DNA from: an uncultured Oscillospiraceae bacterium | Lineage (GTDB): Bacteria; Bacillota; Clostridia; Oscillospirales; Ruminococcaceae | Assembly: GCA_900548355.1 (NCBI GenBank) | Contig: URKR01000034.1 | Coordinates: 1 to 20,213, forward strand | Direction of reading: 5' to 3' | DNA length: 20,213 nt | Shown: piece by piece, positions 1-8,652 of the stretch | Layout of the letters: each line of letters begins with the position of its first letter | Position numbering within the stretch: position 1 is the first letter of the stretch | Notes under the pieces: model-generated | Seen by the model: the letters and a program-made list of their open reading frames with translations, nothing else | Databases searched by the model: none | Told to the model about the DNA's origin: nothing | Translations under genes and position numbers: made by a program

Positions 1-2
1 TG

Positions 3-1187
3 GCCGCTTTGCCCAACGCCCCGGCGCTGACCATCTGCAGCGTTGACGCCCGGCTTGCCGCGCCGGCTTCCGGTGCGGCGGAAGGGATCCGCTACCGGGT
101 CCTGAACGCCGGGCCGAACATGCTCGGCGCCGCCTTTTCCAAGCTGCTGCGGGAAGGCGGTTTTGACCTGGTGCATATCTGGGGTACCGAATATCCGGCC
201 GCCGCCGCGCTGCACAAAGCCGCACTCGCCGCCGGGGTGCCGGCGCTTGTCGGCATACAGGGCGTTATGGCTGACTGCGCCGCCCACCTGCTGGACGGCG
301 TGCCCGACCGTTACCGCAAGGCCGGCCCGGTCGAGCATGCCATCAACCGGGTTGTGCCCGGCGCGCTGCTGGATCTTTCGCAGAAAAATTTTGACGCGCT
401 GGCCGCAAGCGAGGCCGCGCTGCTGCAAAACGCACGATATGTGACCGGGCGCACCGCATTTGACCGCGCGGCTGTGTCCCGGATGGCGCCGGCTGCGCGC
501 TATTACCCCTGCAATGAAACGCTGCGCCCCGGGTTTTACACCGGCGCGTGCTGGACGCCGCGCACCTTTGGCGCTGCGCCCCGGCTGCTGATGACCCAGG
601 GCAACTACCCGCTGAAAAACCTGCATACCGCGCTGGCCGCCCTGCCCGCGCTGCGCAGGCGCTGGCCGGGGCTGACCCTGGATGTGGCCGGCTGGCCGCC
701 GCTGGACAAGGGGCCGCTGCTGCGCCCGGTCATTGCGCGGATGTTCCCCTACCAGACCTTCTGCCGGCGGCTGGCCAGGCAGCTTGGCGTGGCCGACTGC
801 GTGCACTACACCGGCCCGCTTGCGGAATCCGCCATGCGGCAGGCCTATCTCGACGCCGACTGTTACCTGCTGCCCTCTTTCAGCGAAAACAGCCCGAACA
901 GCCTGGGGGAAGCGATGCTGCTTGGCCTGCCCTGCGTTGCAAGCCGGGTGGGCGGTATCCCCGACCTTCTTGCCGACGGAACCGAGGGCCGGTTGTACGC
1001 CGCGGCCGGAGACCCCGCCGCACTGGCCGATGCCGTCGCCGCCGTGCTGGCCAGCCCCGATGAAGGCGCGGCGCTTGGCGCGGCGGCCCGCAAACGGGCG
1101 CTTTCCACCCATGATCCCGCCGCCAACGCCGCGCAGCTGCAGGCGATCTACCGCGCAATCTTGATTGAGGAGGCCCGCCGCCCATGA
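3..1187 (+). CDS. Glycosyltransferase family 4 (GT-B), 5'-truncated by the window edge
   Basis: This is probably a retaining sugar transferase that moves a nucleotide-activated sugar onto a growing surface glycan at the cytoplasmic face of the membrane. The frame is open to the first bases. The TTG at 9 is only an in-frame codon with no ribosome binding site, and the first Rossmann strand of a GT4 enzyme is missing, so I read the gene as starting upstream. The C-terminal half carries the GT4 donor-site signature: the EX7E motif ENSPNSLGE (about bases 889-915), then GLPCVASRVGGIPDLL. An upstream stretch FDLVHIWGTEYPAAAAL fits the N-terminal acceptor domain. The stop overlaps the next start by ATGA, so the two are translationally coupled. 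The family is clear; the donor, acceptor and linkage are unknown. Confidence 0.85.
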   Translation, partial: AALPNAPALTICSVDARLAAPASGAAEGIRYRVLNAGPNMLGAAFSKLLREGGFDLVHIWGTEYPAAAALHKAALAAGVPALVGIQGVMADCAAHLLDGVPDRYRKAGPVEHAINRVVPGALLDLSQKNFDALAASEAALLQNARYVTGRTAFDRAAVSRMAPAARYYPCNETLRPGFYTGACWTPRTFGAAPRLLMTQGNYPLKNLHTALAALPALRRRWPGLTLDVAGWPPLDKGPLLRPVIARMFPYQTFCRRLARQLGVADCVHYTGPLAESAMRQAYLDADCYLLPSFSENSPNSLGEAMLLGLPCVASRVGGIPDLLADGTEGRLYAAAGDPAALADAVAAVLASPDEGAALGAAARKRALSTHDPAANAAQLQAIYRAILIEEARRP

Positions 1188-2221
1188 GCCTGCCCGCCAT
1201 CACCGTCATCATTCCCTGTTACAAAGCCGCCGCTACGCTGCGCCGGGCGGTGGAAAGCGCACTGCACGGCGCGCCAAATACCCTGCAGCTGCTGCTTGTG
1301 GACGACGGAAGCCCCGATGAAACCGGCGCGCTTTGTGATGCGCTTGCGGCAGGTGATCCGCGTATCACGGCGCTGCACCGTCCAAACGGCGGGGCGGCCG
1401 CAGCCCGCAACACCGGGCTTGCGGCGATGCAGGGCGATTGGGTGCTGTTTTTGGATGCCGATGACGAACTGCTGCCGGGGCTTTGGGCCGCTTTGCCCGA
1501 TGCCCTGGCTCGGTGCCCCGGCCTTGTGCTGTTCGGCATGGAACGCACAAGCGGGCCCGTGCCCTGCCCGCTTGCGCCGGGGGCCTATGCCAGGCTGACC
1601 GATCTTGGCGATGCGCTTGGCCCTTTGCTGTTTGAAACCGGTTATCTGGCCGCGCCCTACCCCAAGCTGTTTTCAGCCGCTGTGATCCGGGCGGCCGGGC
1701 TACGGTTTGACGAAACCCTTGCCGTCAACGAGGATGTGCGTTTTAACCTGGATTTTTTGCATTTTTCACACATTTCCCCTGCCATTTGTTGCCTGCCGGG
1801 TGTATACTATAGGCAGCATGATGAGATTGTCGGAAGTCTGTCCCGCTCGCTGCGCGCAGACCTGCTTGACGCCGAAGCCGGCAACCGCCCCGCTCTTGCC
1901 CGGCTGCTGGCCGGCGCCGGCTGGCCGCCCGCCGGCCGCGAAGCCCTGCTGCGCCAAAGCCGGGTGCAGGCCGCCCTTAACCAGTACGACCTGCTGACAG
2001 GCCGCCCTGGCCGGATGCCGCTTTCGGCCCGCCGGGCCCTGTTCCGGCGGATCTTTGCGGATGCCGAAGCCCACGCCGCGCTGCTTGGCCGGCTGCGGAC
2101 CGATCCGCACCGTCTGGCCGCGCTGCCCTACCGGTTCTGTTTGGGCCTGCGCCTGCCCGGGGTACTGGCCGGGTATACCGCCTGCAAAAACCGGCTTCTG
2201 GCCGCGCTGCGGCGCGGCTGA
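1184..2221 (+). CDS. Glycosyltransferase family 2 (GT-A), 345 aa
   Basis: This is an inverting GT2 enzyme, likely adding one sugar in capsule, exopolysaccharide or wall-glycan synthesis. The N-terminal GT-A fold is plain: TVIIPCYKA (residues 7-15), the nucleotide-binding LVDDGSPDE (38-46), RPNGGAAAARNTG (66-78) and the metal-binding DxD as DADDE (91-95). A YPKLF block and NEDVRF (182-187) match the position where related enzymes carry WNKL and the catalytic ED. The start ATG overlaps the preceding stop (ATGA), with GAGGAGG about 12 bases upstream. A 7-bp inverted repeat with a 4-base loop (2201-2218) lies in the last codons and a run of seven T follows at 2237-2243, but the spacing is poor for a terminator. 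The substrate cannot be deduced. It is a diverged paralogue of the next two genes. Confidence 0.9.
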   Translation: MSLPAITVIIPCYKAAATLRRAVESALHGAPNTLQLLLVDDGSPDETGALCDALAAGDPRITALHRPNGGAAAARNTGLAAMQGDWVLFLDADDELLPGLWAALPDALARCPGLVLFGMERTSGPVPCPLAPGAYARLTDLGDALGPLLFETGYLAAPYPKLFSAAVIRAAGLRFDETLAVNEDVRFNLDFLHFSHISPAICCLPGVYYRQHDEIVGSLSRSLRADLLDAEAGNRPALARLLAGAGWPPAGREALLRQSRVQAALNQYDLLTGRPGRMPLSARRALFRRIFADAEAHAALLGRLRTDPHRLAALPYRFCLGLRLPGVLAGYTACKNRLLAALRRG

Positions 2222-2264
2222 GCCGCCGAGCCCCTGTTTTTTTCGCCGGTCCGGCCCGGCTGCA

Positions 2265-2293
2265 TTGCAAAAAAGCCGGAAAACTGGTAAACT
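2265..2293 (+). promoter_or_regulatory. Possible sigma-70-type promoter upstream of the second GT2 gene
   Basis: TTGCAA at 2265-2270, a 17-base spacer and TAAACT at 2288-2293. The -10 is preceded by TGG, giving an extended -10. It lies in the 93-base gap between two GT2 genes. The predicted transcript would start at about 2300, leaving a leader of only about 15 bases. Each hexamer matches consensus at 4 of 6 positions, so this is a weak call. Confidence 0.3.
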
Positions 2294-2314
2294 TGTATCG
2301 AGAGGAGTTTCCCC

Positions 2315-3352
2315 ATGCCGCTGACGCCGACGATCAGCATCGTGACCACCGTCTACGACGCGCGGGACTACCTGCCCCGCACGGTGCAGAGCATTCTGGC
2401 CCAGACCTTTACCGATTTTGAGCTGCTGCTTGTGGAAGACGGCAGCCCCAACGGCTGCGGGGAACTCTGCGACCGGCTTGCCCGGACAGATCCGCGCATC
2501 CGGGTTTTTCACAAGCCCAACGGCGGACCGGCTTCGGCCGCCAATGTCGGGCTGGACAACGCCCGCGGCGCCTACATCGGCTTTGTCGATTCAGACGACC
2601 TGATTGAGCCCGATATGTATGAGCGGCTGTACAACGCCATCCAGGCGACCGGCGTGCGGATTGCCGCCTGCACCGGCGACGCGATTGATGAGGACGACCG
2701 CCCGATCCCGGGGCGGGAGGTTGCCATCCGCACCCACGGCGTGCGCGACGCCGAGGACCTTTTGGTTGAAACCTTCCAGACAGGCAGTTTTTACGGCCCG
2801 CTGAGCTGGAACAAGCTGTTTGACATCCGCACCTTCCGCGACAAAGGGGTGCGGTATGATGAGAGCATGTTCTTTGGTGATGACGCGAGCGTTTTGCACC
2901 TTGTGTTTGAAGGCGAGCGTGCGGTCTGCCTGCCTGATGTGCTGTACCATTACCGCACCCGACGCGGCCAGATGACCGACGCCGCCAGCTTTCCGCCGCG
3001 CAAGCTGGATGACCTGCGGATGTACTGGGGCTGGCTTCAGTATTTTGCAGCACGGCCCGGTTCGGCTGATATCTACCGTTGGGCTGTCGCATGGTACTGG
3101 CGGGCATATTACCATTTCACCTGCCTGGCCGGCGCAGCCGGGAACCTGAAGGAATTGCAACCCGCCTTTGCGCCCCACAAAGCGCACCTTACCGCCATTT
3201 TGCCTGATATTTTGCGCTGCCGCCACCTGCCGGCGTTTGAAAAACTGCGGGCGGCGCTGTTCTGCCTGAACCCGATGCTGACCTACCAGCTGGCCGCCGG
3301 GTGGGGCAGAATTGCCGGCCCGAAACCGGCCAAAACCCGGAATGAACACTGA
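2315..3352 (+). CDS. Glycosyltransferase family 2 (GT-A), 345 aa
   Basis: A second GT2 enzyme of the surface-glycan cluster. The fold signatures are TISIVTTVYDARDYL (residues 6-20), LLVEDGSPNGCGELCD (38-53), HKPNGGPASAANVG (66-79) and the metal-binding VDSDDL (91-96). SWNKLF and FFGDDASVLHLVF mark the acceptor-side region. AGAGGAG about 8 bases before the ATG sets the start. Two signature positions differ from its neighbours: the usual DDGS is EDGS (E41), and the usual ARN is AAN. Both are seen in active GT2 enzymes, so loss of function is not implied, but the donor may differ. It follows the first GT2 gene after 93 bases and precedes the third by 13 bases. Confidence 0.9.
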   Translation: MPLTPTISIVTTVYDARDYLPRTVQSILAQTFTDFELLLVEDGSPNGCGELCDRLARTDPRIRVFHKPNGGPASAANVGLDNARGAYIGFVDSDDLIEPDMYERLYNAIQATGVRIAACTGDAIDEDDRPIPGREVAIRTHGVRDAEDLLVETFQTGSFYGPLSWNKLFDIRTFRDKGVRYDESMFFGDDASVLHLVFEGERAVCLPDVLYHYRTRRGQMTDAASFPPRKLDDLRMYWGWLQYFAARPGSADIYRWAVAWYWRAYYHFTCLAGAAGNLKELQPAFAPHKAHLTAILPDILRCRHLPAFEKLRAALFCLNPMLTYQLAAGWGRIAGPKPAKTRNEH

Positions 3353-3365
3353 ATGAGGGAGTATC

Positions 3366-4352
3366 ATGGAACACATCGCCGTGAGCGTTATCGTACCAAT
3401 CTACAACACCAAGCCCTGGCTCGAAGAATGTGTGCAGAGCATCCTGGCCCAGAAAGCGAGCTTTCCTGAACCGTATGAGGTCATCCTTGTTGACGACGGG
3501 GCGACCGACGGCTGCGGTGAGCTCTGCGATGCGCTGGCCGCCCGGGATGACCGCATCCGGGTGATTCACCAGGAGAACCAGGGCCTTTCGGCTGCGCGCA
3601 ACACCGGTATTGACGCCGCGCGCGGGCGGTATTATGCGTTTGTCGATTCAGACGATATCCTGCGGCCGGACTACCTGAAAAAGCTCTACGACGCCTGCGA
3701 GGCGCATGATGCGTACATGGCTGTCTGTGCGGTGGAGGATGTCGCCGAAGACGGCGCAAGCCTTGACCCGCCAAGCTACACCGACCCCACCGCAACCGGC
3801 GTGTTTGTCGGCAAAGATTTGCTCAACAATTTTTACTCTCCCAACGGCACTTACTATACGGTGGCCTGGAACAAGCTCTACCGCGCCGAGGTCTGGAAGC
3901 TGCTGCATTACCCCGAAGGCCGGCTGCATGAAGATGATTTTGTCGCCCACCGGCTGTTCTGGCGGTGCGACCGTGTGGTCTGCCTGGCCGACCACCTGTA
4001 CTGCTACCGGCTGCGCGGGGGCAGCATCTGCCGCAACGAGATGAAGCCCGAAGCCTTTGATGCGGTCGATGGCCTGGCCGACCGCTACCGCTTCTTTGTG
4101 GAAAACGGGGCCAACCGCACCGTGATTGATTGCGCTTACGCCGCGTGCTGGCGCCGGTACCTGTTCCTGTGCGCCAAGGTGCGCCAGAACCCGACGCCGC
4201 GGCTGATCAAGGCCATTTCGAAAGAGCAGTTCCTGATGCAGGGGCTGATCAGCTACCTGCCCAACTGCAAACAGCTTAAAATGACCGAGAAACTTTCGGC
4301 CGCCCGCTGGTCGATGATGCCGGCGGAATCGCTTTGCCCAATGAAGAATTGA
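3366..4352 (+). CDS. Glycosyltransferase family 2 (GT-A), 328 aa
   Basis: The third consecutive GT2 enzyme. Motifs are VSVIVPIYNTKPWLEECVQS (residues 6-25), ILVDDGATDGCGELCDALAA (40-59), ENQGLSAARNTG (70-81) and VDSDDI (93-98), followed by AWNKLYRAEVW and LHEDDFVAHRLF. The full DDG, ARN, DSDD and ED set is intact, so catalysis is expected. The ATG has GAGGGA about 8 bases upstream and lies 13 bases after the preceding stop, so the genes are co-transcribed. The shared CGELCD segment and following DPRIRV/DDRIRV strand show that this gene and its upstream neighbour arose by duplication. An intrinsic terminator follows within 60 bases, making this the last gene of the first glycosyltransferase group. 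The sugar specificity is unknown. Confidence 0.9.
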   Translation: MEHIAVSVIVPIYNTKPWLEECVQSILAQKASFPEPYEVILVDDGATDGCGELCDALAARDDRIRVIHQENQGLSAARNTGIDAARGRYYAFVDSDDILRPDYLKKLYDACEAHDAYMAVCAVEDVAEDGASLDPPSYTDPTATGVFVGKDLLNNFYSPNGTYYTVAWNKLYRAEVWKLLHYPEGRLHEDDFVAHRLFWRCDRVVCLADHLYCYRLRGGSICRNEMKPEAFDAVDGLADRYRFFVENGANRTVIDCAYAACWRRYLFLCAKVRQNPTPRLIKAISKEQFLMQGLISYLPNCKQLKMTEKLSAARWSMMPAESLCPMKN

Positions 4353-4410
4353 CCGGCCGCACCACCAAGAAGACCTGTTTGAGAGTTTAGAGCCCCGGCT
4401 TAGAGTTTGG

Positions 4411-4437
4411 ATGCGATGCGCCTGCCATCGCGTTTTT
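4411..4437 (+). terminator. Intrinsic terminator closing the first glycosyltransferase group
   Basis: GCGATG (4413-4418) pairs with CATCGC (4426-4431) around a 7-base loop. A flanking A-T pair and T-G wobble can extend the stem, and TTTTT follows at 4433-4437. The hairpin is modest but well placed, 60 bases after the third GT2 stop and before the reductase gene. The rest of the gap up to 4527 is AT-richer and shows no convincing promoter. Confidence 0.6.
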
Positions 4438-4527
4438 GAAGTTTTGCCTGGCATATGCGGCGCCCCCCAGCCTCTACCCCGCTGCTCTGAACTCTTTTTT
4501 TGCCCCTTTCCTGAAAGTGAGGACGCT

Positions 4528-6096
4528 ATGTACACCACGCCCCCTTTGCCGCTTGACCCGAAAACCTGGAAACCGGAACTGGATGAATTCCGTGCAAAGA
4601 CCGACGCTTTTTATGCCGGGCAGATGGAGAAAGCCGCCTACAAAGGCTTTTCCGGCTATTTCGGCAGTTATGCCCAGCGCGGCGCGGCAGCCAGCATGCT
4701 GCGGCTGCGGATGCCGGCCGGGCGGGTCAGCGGCCCCCGCCTGGCCTTTGTAGCCGATGTGCTTCGCCGTTACCAGCTCCGCCGGCTGCATTTCACAACC
4801 TGCCAGACCATCCAGCTGCATGACCTTGCCCCCCAAGCGCTGTATGCCATTATGGAAGCCGCACTGGAAGCCGGCATTGTGGTGCTGGGCGGCGGCGGGG
4901 ATTACCCGCGCAATGTAATGTGCTCGCCGCTGGCCGGGGCGGACCCCGCCGAATACTGGGATGTAACCCCCTGGGCCGAAGCCGCCGGGGCCTATTTGCT
5001 GTGTTTTCTGCATACTGAAAAGATGCCCCGCAAACTCAAAGTCGGCTTTTCTTCCTCCCCGCAGAACCTCTGCCACGCGACCTATCGCGATCTCGGCTTT
5101 GCCGCCCGGGAGGACGGCCTTTTCGATGTGTACAGCGCCGGCGGGCTGGGCAACAACCCGAAGCTCGGGGTCAAAGTGGCCGAAGGGGTTGCCCCCGACC
5201 AGATTCTGTATTATATCAAGGCCATGTGGCTGACCTTCCGCGCTTACGGCAACTATGAAAACCGCGCCAAGGCACGCACCCGCTATATGCAGGAAGCGCT
5301 GGGCGGGCCGGAAGCCTACGCTGCCGCGTTCCGCCAGAAACTGAGCGAAGTGTACCAGACCGAGGACCTGACCCTGACCGGCGTCGAAACGCCAGCCATG
5401 ACCAAAACCGGCGTACCGGATGAATCGCTTCCGGCCCACCCGCGGGTACTGGCCCAGAAGCAGCCTGGCCTTTATGCCGTGGCCTGGCACCCGATCGGCG
5501 GCATGCCCGACCCTGCGGTGTTCTGCCAGGTCAGCGACGCTCTGCAAACCATGCAGGATGCCGAGCTGCGCCTTTCCCCCGACGAAGGGGCTTACCTTGT
5601 GAACCTGAATGCCGAAGAAGCCCGCACACTGCTTGCGATGACCGAGGGCAATACCGCCCACAGCCTGTTTGAAACTTCGGTCGCCTGCATCGGGGCCGGC
5701 ACCTGCCAGGTGGGGCTGCGGGATTCCCAGGCGCTGCTGGCCGATTGTGTGGCGGCTGTGCGCGCAGCCCGCCTGCCTGACGGCGCTTTGCCCCAGATCC
5801 ATATTTCAGGCTGCCCTTCCAGCTGCGGCACCCACCAGACCGGGGCGCTCGGTTTTCGCGGCGCAGCCAAGGTGCGGGACGGCAGACCACAGCCTGCTTT
5901 TACCCTGTTTGCGGGCGGTTGCAGCCTCCAGGGCCACGAAACCATGGGCCGGGAGATCGGCATCATGCTGGGGGAAAACATTCCCGCCTTCCTGGTTGCG
6001 CTGGGCCAGACCGTGGCCGCCGCCGGGCAGGATTACGCCGCCTGGTACGCCGCCAACCCCTCCGCCATTGACACACTGGCCGCGCGTTACCTGTAA
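4528..6096 (+). CDS. Ferredoxin-type nitrite/sulfite reductase (siroheme and [4Fe-4S]), 522 aa
   Basis: A six-electron reductase of the NirA/CysI hemoprotein family, reducing nitrite or sulfite in the cytoplasm with low-potential electrons, probably from ferredoxin. The decisive evidence is the siroheme/[4Fe-4S] ligand pattern near the C-terminus: CIGAGTC (C387, C393), then GCPSSCG (C429, C433). This is the C-x5-C ... C-x3-C spacing of the family. The N-terminal half holds the ferredoxin-like repeat, with RRLHFTTCQTIQLHD and GDYPRNVMCSPLAG. I chose ATG 4528 because GTGAGGA lies 5 bases upstream; the frame is open further back to 4411 but that stretch looks non-coding. It stands alone, with no siroheme-synthesis, sulfate-activation or second-subunit gene nearby. 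The choice between sulfite and nitrite cannot be made from sequence alone. Confidence 0.88.
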   Translation: MYTTPPLPLDPKTWKPELDEFRAKTDAFYAGQMEKAAYKGFSGYFGSYAQRGAAASMLRLRMPAGRVSGPRLAFVADVLRRYQLRRLHFTTCQTIQLHDLAPQALYAIMEAALEAGIVVLGGGGDYPRNVMCSPLAGADPAEYWDVTPWAEAAGAYLLCFLHTEKMPRKLKVGFSSSPQNLCHATYRDLGFAAREDGLFDVYSAGGLGNNPKLGVKVAEGVAPDQILYYIKAMWLTFRAYGNYENRAKARTRYMQEALGGPEAYAAAFRQKLSEVYQTEDLTLTGVETPAMTKTGVPDESLPAHPRVLAQKQPGLYAVAWHPIGGMPDPAVFCQVSDALQTMQDAELRLSPDEGAYLVNLNAEEARTLLAMTEGNTAHSLFETSVACIGAGTCQVGLRDSQALLADCVAAVRAARLPDGALPQIHISGCPSSCGTHQTGALGFRGAAKVRDGRPQPAFTLFAGGCSLQGHETMGREIGIMLGENIPAFLVALGQTVAAAGQDYAAWYAANPSAIDTLAARYL

Positions 6097-6223
6097 CCGT
6101 ACCGGTACAGCGCGTGCCTGCAGAAAACAAAGGTTTCACCGGCATTTTGCCGCATCGCAGCCGCGCCCGGCCTGTGCTTTGCGGCCATGACGGACGGAAC
6201 CGTGCAGAAAGGAGACGTTCGCC

Positions 6224-7486
6224 GTGCCGCTGCTGAGCTTGCCGGCCGCCAAACCGCGCCGCCCGCGCGTGCTGCTGGTGCCCCCGCCTGCACTGCCGGT
6301 GCCGGCGGTGCAGGGCGGCGCGGTGGAAACACTGGTCACCCGGCTGCTGCGCGAAAATGAGCGCTGCGGTCAGCTGGACCTGCTTTGCGCCAGCATCCCG
6401 GACCCGGAGGCCATGGCCCTGGCCCGCGATTTTCGCCACACCAAGATGCTTTACGTCGCCCGGCCCAAGGGCGCGCGGCGGTACTGGCCGCTGGTTTTCA
6501 TTGAGCGTTGCTTTGGCATTGCCGCGCCGTATGACCCCTGGTACCAGAAGGTACAGCTTTCACTTGCGCTGGAACTGCCCCCTCCTGATCTGATTGTGGC
6601 CGAGGGCGGCACCCTGACCCAGTGCAGCGCGATCAGCCGGATGTTCGGCCGCAACCGCTGCCTGGCCCACCTGCACGGGCAGACCGCCTGCAGCCACACA
6701 ATGGATGAGATCTACGGCGGGATTCTGGCACTGAGCGAATTCATCCGTGACGATTACCTGCGCACAAGCTCGCTGGACCGCCAGCGGGCCTATATCCTGC
6801 ACAACTGCATCGACACCACCCTGTTCACCCCCGGTCCGGCCGATACGGCGCTGCGCGCCTCGCTGGGCTTTGCGCCGGGGGATTTTGTTGTGCTGTTCTG
6901 CGGCCGGCTGGAGCCGGACAAGGGCATCCACAAACTGCTGGAAGCCATCGCCGCGCTGGATGACCCGGCCGTGAAGCTGCTGATCGTCGGCAGCCCGTTT
7001 TTTGGCCGCACCCAGCAAAGCCCGTTTTTGCACAAACTGGAGCAGCAGGCCCATGCACTGGGCGACCGGGTCAAATTCACCGGCTATGTCCCGAACGACC
7101 GCCTGCCTGAATATTACCGCCTGGCCGACCTGGTCTGCGTGCCGACACTGGTTGAGGAGGCCGCCGGCCTGGTCGGGCTGGAAGCGATGGGCTGCGGCCG
7201 GCCGGTTCTGGCCACCCGCAGCGGCGGTATGCCGGAATACCTGGCCGGCAGCCAGGCTGTCCTTGTTGACCGCGGGCCGGAACTTGCCGCCCAGCTCAGC
7301 TGGGCCATCCGCATGCTGCGCGAGCACCCGGACCTTTGCACCCAGATGGGCGCCGCCGGCGCCAAAGCCGCGCAGAAATTTTCCGCCCCGACCTTCTACG
7401 CGGAGTTTGTGCGGATTGTGTACGACTTTTTAGGCCTGGCAGCCGCAGATGCGCCGGCGCCGAAACCGCAGGAGGATATGCAATGA
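6224..7486 (+). CDS. Glycosyltransferase family 4 (GT-B), 420 aa
   Basis: A retaining GT4 enzyme for surface-glycan synthesis. The start is GTG at 6224, with AAAGGAG 8 bases upstream. The N-terminal domain begins with RPRVLLVPPPALPVPAVQGG, the acceptor-side strand with its glycine loop. The C-terminal domain has VLFCGRLEPDKGIHKLLEAI, LLIVGSPFFG, then KFTGYVPNDRLPEYYRLADL, and the donor-site EX7E motif EAAGLVGLE followed by MGCGRPVLATRSGGMPEYL. The donor-domain motifs are complete, so activity is expected. The stop overlaps the start of the next GT2 gene by ATGA. The gap to the reductase is 127 bases and shows only short palindromes (for example GTACCGGTAC at 6099-6108) and no clear terminator, so readthrough from the reductase is possible. 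Specificity is unknown. Confidence 0.9.
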   Translation: MPLLSLPAAKPRRPRVLLVPPPALPVPAVQGGAVETLVTRLLRENERCGQLDLLCASIPDPEAMALARDFRHTKMLYVARPKGARRYWPLVFIERCFGIAAPYDPWYQKVQLSLALELPPPDLIVAEGGTLTQCSAISRMFGRNRCLAHLHGQTACSHTMDEIYGGILALSEFIRDDYLRTSSLDRQRAYILHNCIDTTLFTPGPADTALRASLGFAPGDFVVLFCGRLEPDKGIHKLLEAIAALDDPAVKLLIVGSPFFGRTQQSPFLHKLEQQAHALGDRVKFTGYVPNDRLPEYYRLADLVCVPTLVEEAAGLVGLEAMGCGRPVLATRSGGMPEYLAGSQAVLVDRGPELAAQLSWAIRMLREHPDLCTQMGAAGAKAAQKFSAPTFYAEFVRIVYDFLGLAAADAPAPKPQEDMQ

Positions 7487-8547
7487 ACCGCTGTGTCAGT
7501 GTGGTGGTGCCTGTTTGGGGCGCGGAACGCACGCTGGACCGCTGTGTGCGCAGCGTGCTGGGCCAGGCGCTCGGCCCCGGCGATGCGTTGGAATGTATTC
7601 TTGTGGATGACGGCAGCCCGGATCGGTGCGGCGAAATTTGTGACGCATACGCCGCCCGCGACCCGCGGGTGCAGGTGATCCATAAGGAAGACGGCGGCGT
7701 TTCGAGCGCGCGCAACGCCGGCTTGCGCCGCAGCCGCGGGGCCTATGTTGTCTTTCTTGACAGCGACGATGCGCTTCGCCCCGGCGCCTTGGCCGCCGCG
7801 CTGGCCGCCCAGGCCGCCGCACCCGGCGACTTTGTGCTGTGGCATTACACCGACAACCCCAACGACCCCGCGCCCACCGGGCAAAACGCCAAACCTGCCG
7901 GCCAAAGCGCACTGGCCAGGCTTTGGCTTGACTGTTTGATCGGCATGCCTTGGAACAAGCTCTACCGGGGGGATCTGGCCCGCCGGCTCAGTTTCAACGA
8001 ATCGTATACTCTTGGCGAAGATTTACAATTTGTATTGGATTATCTGGCCCTGCTCGGGCAGGAAGCGCCCGGGTTCGGTTACGCAGTGATCCAAAGCCCG
8101 CTGACTTTCTATGATTGCAGCCGGGACGACGGTACGCTTTCCACCCGGTATCACCCCGAAATCTGTGAAATCTGGCCTGAACATTTTGCAAAGCTCAATG
8201 CAGCGGCAGAAGCGGCCGGCGCGCCGGCCACCGACCTGCTGCCGCTGCACCGGGCCGAGCTGCGCGTTTTTGCCGAGGGCGCCGCCGACATTTTGCGGCG
8301 CGACCCCAGCCCCAAACCTGCGCGCCGGGCCAAAGCCGCCGCCGCGCTGCGCTGCCCCTGGCTGCAAACGCTGCTGGATACCATGCGCGCCGAACAGTGT
8401 TACAGCCCTTACTACCTGCCGCTGCGCTGGCGGTGCCTGCCGCTGCTGTGGATGCTGGCTGAGGCCGCCCGCACCGGCAGCCGGCGGTTTGGTCGGCTGG
8501 ATTGGGCCGGTTATTACCTGCTGGGCGGGCGCTGGGACCGCGGCTGA
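7483..8547 (+). CDS. Glycosyltransferase family 2 (GT-A), 354 aa
   Basis: The fourth GT2 enzyme of the window. CVSVVVPVWGAERTLDRCVR (residues 4-23), ILVDDGSPDRCGEICDAYAA (39-58), EDGGVSSARNAG (69-80) and LDSDDA (92-97) give the GT-A nucleotide and metal sites. PWNKLYRGDL and LGEDLQFVLDYL are the usual acceptor-side block with a catalytic-type ED. I chose ATG 7483 because GGAGG lies 7 bases upstream and the ATGA overlap couples it to the GT4 gene; the frame is open further back to 7336, but inside that gene. The CGEICD segment ties it to the GT2 genes at 2315 and 3366. It ends the second glycosyltransferase group, and a long hairpin follows 57 bases later. Confidence 0.9.
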   Translation: MNRCVSVVVPVWGAERTLDRCVRSVLGQALGPGDALECILVDDGSPDRCGEICDAYAARDPRVQVIHKEDGGVSSARNAGLRRSRGAYVVFLDSDDALRPGALAAALAAQAAAPGDFVLWHYTDNPNDPAPTGQNAKPAGQSALARLWLDCLIGMPWNKLYRGDLARRLSFNESYTLGEDLQFVLDYLALLGQEAPGFGYAVIQSPLTFYDCSRDDGTLSTRYHPEICEIWPEHFAKLNAAAEAAGAPATDLLPLHRAELRVFAEGAADILRRDPSPKPARRAKAAAALRCPWLQTLLDTMRAEQCYSPYYLPLRWRCLPLLWMLAEAARTGSRRFGRLDWAGYYLLGGRWDRG

Positions 8548-8604
8548 CCCACTGCCGCCGGGGCCGGCGCAGCGGGAATTGCCCTGCGCCCGATGCTGCC
8601 GCAA

Positions 8605-8649
8605 AAGACCGTGCGGGGCGCCGGAGTCCGGCCTGCCCCGCACGGTCTT
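8605..8649. terminator. Long hairpin between convergent genes, probable bidirectional terminator
   Basis: A perfect 15-bp stem: AAGACCGTGCGGGGC (8605-8619) pairs with 8635-8649. A second 5-bp hairpin (GCCGG/CCGGC, 8620-8632) sits inside the loop. On the minus strand the stem begins 3 bases after the stop of the small gene and runs into TTTT, so it suits that gene best. On the plus strand there is no T run, so termination after the GT2 gene is less certain. Confidence 0.65.
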
Positions 8650-8652
8650 CTC

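Noticed and set aside
1755..1815. AT-rich patch with TATACT inside the first GT2 gene, resembling an internal promoter
   Set aside because: The nearest -35-like TTGTTG is only 11 bases away and the coding frame continues undisturbed. It encodes ordinary residues between the ED motif and the end of the GT2 domain.
4411..4527. N-terminal extension of the reductase from 4411
   Set aside because: The first bases of that extension form the terminator hairpin, and a proper ribosome binding site precedes the ATG at 4528.
6099..6152. Short palindromes after the reductase gene as a terminator
   Set aside because: GTACCGGTAC and CGGCA/TGCCG form only 5-bp stems, and neither is followed by a T run.
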